45,378 bases of DNA from Micromonospora globispora (lineage in GTDB: Bacteria; Actinomycetota; Actinomycetes; Mycobacteriales; Micromonosporaceae): assembly GCF_003857015.1 (NCBI RefSeq), contig NZ_QGGF01000367.1:1-45378 (forward strand), in the 5' to 3' direction. Shown here piece after piece: positions 1 to 6,454 of the stretch; position 1 is the first letter of the stretch; each line of letters starts with the position of its first letter. A program made the translations under genes and the position numbers. The notes below the pieces were generated by a model. It saw only the letters and a list, made by a program, of their open reading frames with translations. It was not told the origin of the DNA and made no database searches.

Positions 1-65
1 AACACACCACCGGCGAACGCGAGACCAGCAACACCAAGAACGCTCTTACGGAAGATCGTGTTCAT
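1..65 (-). CDS. Secreted lysozyme-like protein paralogue, 5' end only
   Basis: Only the first 21 codons and two bases lie in the window; the gene continues past the left edge. The start ATG is at 65 on the minus strand, with GGAG about 9 nt upstream. The visible residues begin MNTIFRKSVLGVAG and form the positive n-region and hydrophobic core of a Sec signal peptide. The DNA differs by a single base (GCG versus GCC) from the first 65 nt of the intact gene starting at 9515, so this is a recent paralogue or a member of a small family. The signal-peptide codons (CGT, GTT, CTT, GGT, GCT) are unusually A/T-ending for this genome, in both copies. The mature part cannot be judged here. Confidence 0.8.
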   Translation of the reverse strand, partial: MNTIFRKSVLGVAGLAFAGGV

Positions 66-221
66 GGGGGAAAGCTCCATTCGGGGGTCGGCGCACGCCC
101 GACGGGGGTCAGGGCCGCGCGCAAGCACCGTCAGGCGCCCAAGAAAGCAAAAAAGGGGAAAGTCTTCATCCGGGTCGACCGCGGGGCCGGGGGGCCTGCT
201 CGCGGCGCCGGGACCATGTGT

Positions 222-247
222 AACGACCACCGGCCGGCCATCATTCC
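222..247 (-). promoter_or_regulatory. ECF-type promoter, proximal (GGAAT-N18-GTT)
   Basis: On the minus strand a GGAAT (-35, 247-243) is followed by exactly 18 nt and GTT (-10, 224-222). The -10 context is CGTTACACAT. The same arrangement is found at the paralogous locus (9662-9687). It matches the published consensus of Streptomyces SigR and mycobacterial SigH. The predicted leader to the ATG at 65 is about 145 nt. Confidence 0.65.
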
Positions 248-315
248 GGGCCAGACCATCCCGCAGAGAAATCCCGCCGGGGGCGAGGCTGCTACCTCGG
301 CCGTCGAGGATGTGT

Positions 316-341
316 AACGCCCCCACCCCCGCCACGATTCC
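316..341 (-). promoter_or_regulatory. ECF-type promoter, distal (GGAAT-N18-GTT)
   Basis: A second GGAAT (341-337), 18 nt, then GTT (318-316) lies 94 nt upstream of the proximal promoter on the same strand, again with the context CGTTACACAT. Two such elements in tandem, both conserved at the paralogous locus, make chance occurrence unlikely. Confidence 0.6.
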
Positions 342-423
342 GCCGCCGGGATGCCGCCGGTCACACCCCCAAACCGGACACCGGCCCCACGGTCGCAGCC
401 GGGATGACCGGGGCCGGCACGGC

Positions 424-501
424 AAGATCCGCGCAACTTCAGGGAAACAGGCCCCTCCGAACGCGTTCAGGCACCACCTTCGGGGAAACTGCGCGGATCT
501 T
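424..501. repeat. Composite inverted plus direct repeat
   Basis: The outer arms AAGATCCGCGCA (424-435) and TGCGCGGATCTT (490-501) are a perfect 12-bp inverted repeat. Just inside them lie CTTCAGGGAAAC (437-448) and CTTCGGGGAAAC (478-489), an 11/12 direct repeat. A third, looser GCGGGAAAC follows near 521-529. The element has no counterpart in the otherwise paralogous region near 9800, so it may have been inserted independently. It could be a small dispersed repeat or a regulator-binding array. Confidence 0.55.
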
Positions 502-781
502 GGGGAGGCAGGCGCGAGTTGCGGGAAACGGCCCGCACCGGCCGCGCGAAGCGCCCCGGCCGCACGGCCGGCACGGACCGCGCGCAGGTCAGGGGTGTGG
601 CCCGCCATGACCAGCGCAGGGATCAAGCCTGACCGCCCGGAGCCGGACACGGCGGGCCACACCCCACCACCCAACCACCCAAGGCCGCAACACGGACGGC
701 CCAAAGCCAGCCACCCCCGAAGCACACCGCAAGACGGAACAAAAGCCTAAAATCGGACCCAGAGCCTAAGGAGGGTCAGCC

Positions 782-1078
782 GTGACCAGAGCGATGGAGA
801 TGCCCCGGGTCCAGGAGTGTGCCGTCAGGTCCTGCGCCTACAACCACACCAACGACTGCCACGCCTTTGCCATCACGATCGGCAGCAGCGACCACGCGCA
901 CTGCCACACCTTCATCGAGGCGCCGGTACGCGGCGGCATCGAGCAGATCAACGCCCAGGTCGGGGCGTGCCAGCGCGCCGACTGCCAGCACAACTCCGAC
1001 CTGGAGTGCCACGCTCCGGCGATCACCGTCGGCCCGCGGACGGACCTGGCGGACTGCCAGACGTACGTGAGCCGCTGA
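782..1078 (+). CDS. DUF1540 domain-containing protein
   Basis: A 98-residue protein of unknown function. It carries two tandem Cys4 modules. The first has the pattern C-x4-C-x-Y-N-x5-C-x-A-x-(I/V)-x-(I/V) ending in C-x-T-F, and the second is a close copy ending in C-x-T-Y. This is the hallmark of DUF1540, a small presumed metal-binding domain. There is no signal peptide or membrane segment. The GTG start at 782 is chosen because AAGGAGG lies 6-7 nt upstream; later in-frame ATGs lack such a site. It stands alone, converging on the mutase gene with a shared hairpin between the stops. The role is not known; metal sensing or storage is only a guess from the eight cysteines. Confidence 0.85.
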   Translation: MTRAMEMPRVQECAVRSCAYNHTNDCHAFAITIGSSDHAHCHTFIEAPVRGGIEQINAQVGACQRADCQHNSDLECHAPAITVGPRTDLADCQTYVSR

Positions 1079-1081
1079 CGC

Positions 1082-1110
1082 CCTCGGGCCCGGCGGGTGC
1101 GGGCCCGAGG
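1082..1110. terminator. Bidirectional hairpin between DUF1540 gene and ecm
   Basis: CCTCGGGCCCG (1082-1092) pairs perfectly with 1100-1110 around a 7-nt loop. It lies 3 nt after the DUF1540 stop and just after the ecm stop on the other strand, without a clear T-tract. Confidence 0.6.
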
Positions 1111-1114
1111 CGCG

Positions 1115-3121
1115 TCACGACAGGCCGTTGGCTTCGCGGATGACGGTGACCAGCTCGTCGATGATGCCGGTGAGGGCGAAGTCCTTCGGGGTGAACACCC
1201 GGGCGACACCGGCCGCCCGCAGCGTGTCCGCGTCTGAGGCGGGGATGATGCCGCCGACCACCACCGGCAGGTCACTCCGCCCGGCCGCCCGCAGCCCGTC
1301 GAGCACCGCCGGCACCGCGGCGAGGTGCGAGCCGGAGAGCACGGAGAGCCCGACCAGGTCGACGTCCTCCTCGACGGCGGCGGCCACGATCTGCCCGGCG
1401 GTGAGCCGGATCCCCTGGTAGACCACCTCGAAGCCGGCGTCGCGGGCGCGTACCGCGATCTGCTCGGCGCCGTTGGAGTGCCCGTCGAGGCCGGGCTTGC
1501 CCACCAGCAGGCGCAGCCGGCCGCTGCCCAGCTCGCGTGCGGTGGCGGCGACCCGCTCCCGGACCGCGGTGAGCGTCGCGTCGCCGCCGACCCCGGCCGC
1601 GCCGGAGAGGCCGGTGGGGGCGCGGTACTCGCCGAAGACCTGGCGCAGCGCGCCGGCCCACTCGCCGGTGGTAACCCCGGCGCGCACGCACTCCAGCGTC
1701 GCGGTCATCAGGTTGGTGGTGGTCGCGGCGTCCGCCCGGAGCCGGGCCAGCGCCGCGTCGACGGCCGCGGCGTCCCGTCCGGCCCGCCATTCGCGTACGG
1801 AGGCCGTGGCGGCCGCCTCGACCGCGGGGTCGACCTGCTCGACGGCCTCCGCGCCTGCGGCGGTAAGCGGGGACGGCTCGGTCTCGGTGAACCGGTTGAC
1901 GCCGACCACCACGTCGGTGCCGGCCTCCATCCGGCGGCGCCGCTCGGCGAGCGAGGCGACCAGGGCGCTCTTGAGGTAGCCGGTCTCCACGGCGGCCACC
2001 ACGCCGCCCATCTCCAGCACCTTCTCCAGCTCGACCCGGGCTCCGGTGACGATGTCGTCGACCAGCGCGGTCATCACGTGCGAGCCTTCGAAGAGGTCCG
2101 GGTACTCCAGCAGGTCCGACTCGTACGCCAGCACCTGCTGCATGCGCAGGGACCACTGCTGGTCCCACGGGCGGGGCAGGCCGAGCGCCTCGTTCCAGGC
2201 GGGGAGCTGCACGGCGCGGGCCCGGGCGTCGCGGGAGAGGGTGACGCCGAGCATCTCCAGGACGATGCGCTGGATGTTGTTCTCCGGCTGGGCCTCGGTG
2301 AGGCCGAGCGAGTTGACCTGGACGCCGTACCGGAAGCGGCGCTGCTTGGGGTTCTCCACGCCGTAGCGCTCACGGGTGATCTCGTCCCAGAGGGCGCCGA
2401 ACGCGCGCATCTTGGCGATCTCCTCGACGAAGCGCACCCCGGCGTTGACGAAGAAGGAGATCCGCTGGACGACGTCGCCCATCCGGTCGGCGGGCACCTG
2501 CCCGGAGTCCCGTACGGCGTCGAGCACGGCGACGGCGGTGGCGAGGGCGAAGCCGACCTCCTGCACCGGCGTCGCGCCGGCCTCCTGCAGGTGGTACGAG
2601 CAGATGTTCACCGGGTTCCAGCGGGGCATCTCGCGCAGGGTGTACGCAATGACGTCGGCGGTGAGCCGCAGCGACGCCGCCGGCGGGAAGATGTGCGTCC
2701 CCCGGGACAGGTACTCCTTGATGATGTCGTTCTGGGTGGTCCCGGCGCAGCGGGACAGCTCGGCACCCTGTTCCAGGCCGATGGTGCCGTAGAGGGCGAG
2801 CAGCCACATCGCCGGGGCGTTGATCGTCATGGAGGTGTTCATCTCGGCGAGCGGGATGCCGTCGAAGAGGGCCCGCATGTCGCCGAGGTGCGCCACCGGC
2901 ACCCCGACCCGGCCGACCTCGCCGGCGGCCAGTTCGTGGTCCGGGTCGTACCCGGTCTGGGTCGGCAGGTCGAAGGCGACCGACAGACCGGTCTGCCCCT
3001 TCGCCAGGTTGCGGCGGAAGAGCGCGTTGGTGGCCGCGGCGGAGGAGTGCCCGGCGTAGGTGCGCATCACCCAGGGCCGATCGCGCTCCGGCAGCCGGCC
3101 AGGGAGTGCCTTCTCATCCAT
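1115..3121 (-). CDS. ecm: Ethylmalonyl-CoA mutase (MeaA/Ecm-type, B12-dependent)
   Basis: A 668-residue coenzyme-B12 mutase. The N-terminal two thirds is the acyl-CoA mutase TIM barrel (RTYAGHS near residue 20, then NLAKGQTGLSVAFDLPTQTG and TTQNDIIKEYLSRGTH). The C-terminal 130 residues are the B12-binding domain with the base-off D-x-H-x-x-G motif, DGHSNG, His548. The barrel signatures follow Streptomyces MeaA rather than methylmalonyl-CoA mutase large subunits, so isomerisation of ethylmalonyl-CoA to methylsuccinyl-CoA is the best reading. Both domains are on one chain. The ATG at 3121 has no Shine-Dalgarno; a -10-like TAGACT ends 6 nt before it, which suggests a leaderless mRNA. A 14-bp palindrome lies just upstream. 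3-hydroxybutyryl-CoA dehydrogenase and a cobalamin adenosyltransferase lie within 5 kb. Confidence 0.9.
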   Translation of the reverse strand: MDEKALPGRLPERDRPWVMRTYAGHSSAAATNALFRRNLAKGQTGLSVAFDLPTQTGYDPDHELAAGEVGRVGVPVAHLGDMRALFDGIPLAEMNTSMTINAPAMWLLALYGTIGLEQGAELSRCAGTTQNDIIKEYLSRGTHIFPPAASLRLTADVIAYTLREMPRWNPVNICSYHLQEAGATPVQEVGFALATAVAVLDAVRDSGQVPADRMGDVVQRISFFVNAGVRFVEEIAKMRAFGALWDEITRERYGVENPKQRRFRYGVQVNSLGLTEAQPENNIQRIVLEMLGVTLSRDARARAVQLPAWNEALGLPRPWDQQWSLRMQQVLAYESDLLEYPDLFEGSHVMTALVDDIVTGARVELEKVLEMGGVVAAVETGYLKSALVASLAERRRRMEAGTDVVVGVNRFTETEPSPLTAAGAEAVEQVDPAVEAAATASVREWRAGRDAAAVDAALARLRADAATTTNLMTATLECVRAGVTTGEWAGALRQVFGEYRAPTGLSGAAGVGGDATLTAVRERVAATARELGSGRLRLLVGKPGLDGHSNGAEQIAVRARDAGFEVVYQGIRLTAGQIVAAAVEEDVDLVGLSVLSGSHLAAVPAVLDGLRAAGRSDLPVVVGGIIPASDADTLRAAGVARVFTPKDFALTGIIDELVTVIREANGLS

Positions 3122-3127
3122 GGCCGG

Positions 3128-3149
3128 AGTCTAAGTTACCGTTCAGTAA
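3128..3149 (-). promoter_or_regulatory. Putative -10 and palindromic operator of ecm
   Basis: Reading the minus strand, an imperfect 14-bp palindrome TTACTGAACGGTAA (3149-3136) is followed by TAGACT (3133-3128), six bases before the ecm ATG. The palindrome resembles operators of TetR-family regulators of acyl-CoA genes. Its position over the -10/-35 spacer would suit repression. The regulator gene is not in the window. Confidence 0.4.
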
Positions 3150-3272
3150 AACGGGCTGTGGAAAACCACACAGGTCCATGTCGCGGACGCCCGGTCGCAG
3201 AGCGCCCGGCATGGTCCGGATCGCCACACCCCGGGCACCCCGCGCTGGCGACCAGGTCGCACACTTGACGTC

Positions 3273-4121
3273 ATGGATGACGAGCTCGCGATCTCTGTAC
3301 GGGGACTGCGCAAGGCGTACGGCGACAACGTCGCGGTGGCGGGCGTGGACCTCGACGTCCACCGGGGCGAGGTGTTCGCCCTACTCGGCCCGAACGGCGC
3401 CGGCAAGACCACCACGGTGGAGATCCTGGAGGGCTACCGGCAGCGCGACGCCGGCGAGGTACGCGTGCTCGGCAGCGACCCGGCCCACCCCGACCCGCAC
3501 TGGCGCTCCCGGGTCGGCATCGTGCTCCAAGGCACTGGCGAGTTCGACCAGCTGACCGTGGGCGAGGTGGTCCGGCACTTCTCCGGCTTCTACCCCGACG
3601 CCGACGACCCGGACAAGGTCATCGAACGGGTTGGGCTGGCCGACAAGGCGAAGGCGCGTACGCACACCCTCTCCGGCGGGCAGAAGCGCCGCCTCGACGT
3701 GGCGCTCGGCATCATCGGCCGCCCCGAACTGCTCTTCCTCGACGAGCCGACCACCGGCTTCGACCCGGAGGCGCGGCGCGAGTTCTGGGAGCTGATCCGG
3801 GACCTGGTGGCCGCCGGCACCACCATCGTGCTGACCACGCACTACCTGGACGAGGCCGAGGCGCTCGCAGACCGGGTCGGCGTGATCGCCGGCGGCCGGC
3901 TGGTCGAGGTGGCCCCGCCCAACCGGCTCGGCAACCGGCAGGAGGCGCTGGCCACGGTTTCCTGGCGTACCCCGGACGGGGCGCGGGAGAGCGCGGAGAG
4001 CGCGACGCCGACGGCGCTGGTGGCGGAGCTGGCCGCGCGCTACGGCGGCGAGGTCCCCGGACTCACGGTGACCCGGCCGACCCTGGAAGACGTCTACCTG
4101 AAGATGATCGGACACTCATGA
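3273..4121 (+). CDS. ABC exporter ATP-binding protein (DrrA-like)
   Basis: A 282-residue nucleotide-binding subunit. Walker A is GPNGAGKTT near residues 39-47, followed by a Q-loop (IVLQGTGEF), the ABC signature LSGGQKRR, Walker B LLFLDEPTTG and the H-loop TTHYLDEAE. The roughly 60-residue C-terminal extension ending in TLEDVYLKMIG is typical of drug or lipid exporter ATPases of the DrrA/NodI group. The stop overlaps the start of the permease gene by 4 nt (ATGA), so both are translated together as one exporter. The ATG at 3273 lacks a Shine-Dalgarno sequence and may be leaderless. The substrate cannot be inferred from sequence. Confidence 0.93.
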   Translation: MDDELAISVRGLRKAYGDNVAVAGVDLDVHRGEVFALLGPNGAGKTTTVEILEGYRQRDAGEVRVLGSDPAHPDPHWRSRVGIVLQGTGEFDQLTVGEVVRHFSGFYPDADDPDKVIERVGLADKAKARTHTLSGGQKRRLDVALGIIGRPELLFLDEPTTGFDPEARREFWELIRDLVAAGTTIVLTTHYLDEAEALADRVGVIAGGRLVEVAPPNRLGNRQEALATVSWRTPDGARESAESATPTALVAELAARYGGEVPGLTVTRPTLEDVYLKMIGHS

Positions 4122-4963
4122 CGACCACGTTGAAGCCAGCGGCGGCGACCGCCGCGACCCCGGTTCGGCGGCTCGGGCCGGGCGCCCTCGTCCTGCGGCA
4201 GGGACGGTTGGAGATCACCCAGTTCCTGCGCAGCCGGGAATCCGTCGTCTTCACCATCGGCTTCCCGGTGATCATGGTCCTGGTCTTCGCCTCGATCTTC
4301 GGCAACGAGATCGCGCCCGGGGTGCGCTACACCCAGTACTTCATCACCGGCATGATCGCGACCGGCCTGATGATGGTGAGCTTCCAGAACCTCGGCATCT
4401 GGATCCCCATCGAGCGGGACCGAGGGGTGCTCAAGCGGTACCGCGGCACGCCCATGCCCAAGTGGGTCTACTTCGCGGGCAAGGTGATCATGGTGGTGGC
4501 GATCGGGATCGCCGAGACCGCCCTGCTGCTGGCCGTCTCGGTCGCGCTCTTCGACCTGCAACTGCCGTCCACCGCCGGCAGGTGGCTCACCTTCGGCTGG
4601 GTCTCGCTGCTCGGCGTCACCGCCTGCACGCTCTGCGGCATCGCCATCTCATCCCTGGCCCGGACCGCGCGCAGCGGCTCGGCCGTGGTAACCCCGGTCG
4701 CGCTGGTGCTCCAGTTCATCTCCGGGGTCTTCATCCTCTTCACCGAGCTGCCGAGCTGGATGCAGCAGGTGGCGGCCCTCTTCCCGCTCAAGTGGATGTG
4801 CCAGGGGCTGCGTGCGGTCTTCCTGCCGGAGAGCTTCGGCGCCCAGGAGCCCGGCGGCTCGTTCGAGCTTGGCCGGGTCGCCCTCGTGCTCGGCCTCTGG
4901 TGCGTGATCGGCCTGATGCTCTGCCTGGCCACCTTCCGCTGGACCACCAAGCGCGACGGCTGA
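4118..4963 (+). CDS. ABC-2 type transporter permease
   Basis: A 281-residue integral membrane subunit with six predicted hydrophobic segments: one near residues 45-65, a pair near 65-95, then near 120-150, 155-185, 190-215 and 250-272. The family motif region is seen as ERDRGVLKRYRGTPMPKWVYFAGK and the late segment as LPSWMQQVAALFPLKWMCQGLRAVF, both typical of the ABC-2 (DrrB-like) permease family. It is translationally coupled to the upstream ATPase through an ATGA overlap. One homodimeric permease plus one ATPase would make a complete exporter. The substrate is unknown. Confidence 0.92.
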   Translation: MTTTLKPAAATAATPVRRLGPGALVLRQGRLEITQFLRSRESVVFTIGFPVIMVLVFASIFGNEIAPGVRYTQYFITGMIATGLMMVSFQNLGIWIPIERDRGVLKRYRGTPMPKWVYFAGKVIMVVAIGIAETALLLAVSVALFDLQLPSTAGRWLTFGWVSLLGVTACTLCGIAISSLARTARSGSAVVTPVALVLQFISGVFILFTELPSWMQQVAALFPLKWMCQGLRAVFLPESFGAQEPGGSFELGRVALVLGLWCVIGLMLCLATFRWTTKRDG

Positions 4964-5012
4964 CCGCCGCGCAGGGCCGTCCGGCGGGCCGGCGGCTGTC
5001 ACACTCACCGGC

Positions 5013-5490
5013 ATGGCTCACCCACTGACCCGGCGCCGGCTGCTGCTGGCCGGCTCCGGCGCGGCCGCCGTGGCCGTGGTCGGCGGTCTCACCGCCCGGG
5101 AGCTGTCCCGCCCCCGCCTCGGACCAGCGCCGACCCAGCCGGACGCCCCGGTGGGCGACGAGCGCCTGATCCGGATCAGGTCCGCCGCCCGCGGCCGGGA
5201 GGTGGGCTTCTGGACCGCCGTCCCGGAAGGGTACGGCGACGGCCGCGGCCTGCCCGTCTGCCTGGTCCTGCACGGCGCCTCCGCCACCGCCGAGGACTTC
5301 CCGGGCTTCGGCTTCGCCCGCTTCCTCACCGACGCGGTACGCCGTGCGCGCCCTGGCTCGGGCGCTGCCCGAGCCGCCGGTCCGCGCCGAGCGGGCCGAC
5401 GGCCGGCACAACTTCGCCTACTGGAGCACCGTCATCCCGGACGCGTTCGCCCTCCTGGGTGCCGCCCTCACGCCGCCCCGCGCAGCATGA
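5013..5490 (+). pseudogene. Decayed alpha/beta-hydrolase (Tat-exported esterase), internal deletion
   Basis: The start at 5013 encodes an RRRLLLAGSG twin-arginine-like signal and the first strand of an esterase (VCLVLHGASATAEDFPGFGFARFLTDAV). The familiar C-terminal end of the same family, including GRHNFAYWSTVIPDAF with the likely catalytic His, is encoded in a different frame (+1) from about 5338 to the TGA at 5490. The central region that should hold the nucleophilic Ser elbow (G-x-S-x-G) and about 150 residues is missing. The junction is near 5337-5344. The sequence therefore shows an internal deletion with frameshift; a non-functional relic is the simplest reading. It follows the ABC exporter by 49 nt. 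A reading without the frameshift runs to 5540 with no resemblance to the family. Confidence 0.75.
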
Positions 5491-5523
5491 CGCCCCCGGC
5501 ACACGACCGGGGGTGTCGCGCTG
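5483..5523. terminator. Bidirectional hairpin between esterase relic and dehydrogenase gene
   Basis: CCCCCGG (5493-5499) pairs with CCGGGGG (5507-5513) around a 7-nt loop. The stem extends outward through GACG/TGTC and GCAGC/GCTGC. It sits between two convergent 3' ends. Confidence 0.5.
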
Positions 5524-5527
5524 CGGC

Positions 5528-6376
5528 TCAGTACGTGTAGAAGCCCCTGCCGGTCTTGCGACCCAGGTCGCCGGCGGTGACCATGCGCTGGAGCAGCTCC
5601 GGCGGGAAGAACTTCTCGTCCGCGGTGTCGGTGTAGATGTTCTTCGAGGCGTGCAGCAGCACGTCCACGCCGGTCAGGTCGGTGGTGGCCAGCGGGCCCA
5701 TGGCGTGGCCGAAGCCGAGCCGGCAGGCGGTGTCCAGGTCCTCGGCCGAGACCACACCCGACTCGACCAGCTTGACCGCCTCGACGACCAGCGCGGCGAT
5801 CAGCCGGGTGGTGACGAACCCGGCGATGTCCCGGTTGACCACCACGACCGTCTTGCCGATCTCCTCGGCGAACGCCTTCGCCGTCGCCAGCGTCTCATCG
5901 CTGGTCTTGTAACCGCGGACCAGCTCGCAGAGCTTCATCATCGGCACCGGCGAGAAGAAGTGGGTGCCGACGACCGCCTCCGGGCGCTCGGTCACCGCAG
6001 CGATCTGGGTGACCGGGATGGCCGAGGTGTTGGTGGCCAGCACGGCATCCGCCTTGCAGATCTTGTCCAGCGCGCGGAACACCTCGTGCTTGATATCCAG
6101 CCGCTCGAAGACCGCCTCGACCACGATGTCCGCGTCGGCAACCGCCTCCAGGTCGGTGGTCGGGGTGATCCGGCCCAGCGCCGCCTCAACGTCGGACGCC
6201 TCGATCTTCCCCTTCTCGGCGAACTTCTCCAGCGACTTCCGGATGCCGTCGACGCCCCGCTTAGTGGCCGCGTCGTCCAGGTCCCGCAGCGTCACCTGCC
6301 AGCCCGCCTGCGCCGCCACCTGGGCGATACCCGAGCCCATCAGCCCGGCACCGACGACCGCGAGTCGACCCGCCAT
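5528..6376 (-). CDS. 3-hydroxybutyryl-CoA dehydrogenase
   Basis: A 282-residue NAD(P)-dependent dehydrogenase that interconverts acetoacetyl-CoA and 3-hydroxybutyryl-CoA. The N-terminal Rossmann fold begins with VVGAGLMGSG (G9-x-G11-x-x-G14). The catalytic dyad is His139 (GTHFFSPVP) and Glu151. The C-terminal helical domain contains NRDIAGFVTTRL and GFGHAMGPLATTDLTG, and the length is normal for the single-domain family. The ATG at 6376 has GGGAG 6 nt upstream. In the ethylmalonyl-CoA pathway or butyrate-derived extender-unit supply, this enzyme feeds crotonyl-CoA toward the substrate of the mutase encoded 2.4 kb away. A crotonyl-CoA carboxylase/reductase is not in the window, so the pathway link is an inference. 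Confidence 0.93.
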   Translation of the reverse strand: MAGRLAVVGAGLMGSGIAQVAAQAGWQVTLRDLDDAATKRGVDGIRKSLEKFAEKGKIEASDVEAALGRITPTTDLEAVADADIVVEAVFERLDIKHEVFRALDKICKADAVLATNTSAIPVTQIAAVTERPEAVVGTHFFSPVPMMKLCELVRGYKTSDETLATAKAFAEEIGKTVVVVNRDIAGFVTTRLIAALVVEAVKLVESGVVSAEDLDTACRLGFGHAMGPLATTDLTGVDVLLHASKNIYTDTADEKFFPPELLQRMVTAGDLGRKTGRGFYTY

Positions 6377-6454
6377 CTGCTTCTCCCTCGCCTGATTGAG
6401 TGTCTGCCAGCACCCTAGTCGGCGAGCCTGAACGACCGCTAAGCCGTCTCCCGG

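Larger units (their letters stand above)
66..781. other. 716-nt intergenic region: ECF promoters, composite repeat, DUF1540 leader
   Basis: No convincing gene is present. Positions 66-375 are the leader and promoter region of the leftward secreted-protein gene and are homologous in blocks to 9516-9805. Positions 424-501 hold a composite inverted/direct repeat. Positions about 655-700 on the plus strand are rich in C and A and nearly free of G, the kind of leader sequence Rho can bind. A -10-like TAAAAT is at 748-753, with no good -35, ahead of the DUF1540 gene. Confidence 0.6.

Noticed and set aside
66-330. c-di-AMP (ydaO) riboswitch in the leader of the secreted-protein genes
   Set aside because: Such riboswitches often precede actinobacterial wall hydrolases, but the expected conserved blocks are not recognisable in either leader; tandem ECF promoters explain the conservation better.
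58-750. Plus-strand open frame across the left intergenic region
   Set aside because: The translation is Arg/Pro/Ala-rich without domains and runs through the promoter region of the secreted-protein gene.
1325-3268. Long plus-strand open frame opposite ecm, and many similar long frames opposite other genes (for example 10146-12401)
   Set aside because: High-GC DNA gives long antisense frames. These have low-complexity, Arg/Gly/Pro-rich translations and no family signatures, while the opposite strand encodes recognisable proteins.
3122-3272. Cobalamin riboswitch upstream of ecm
   Set aside because: Only 151 nt are available, no B12-box-like sequence is seen and the ecm start appears leaderless.
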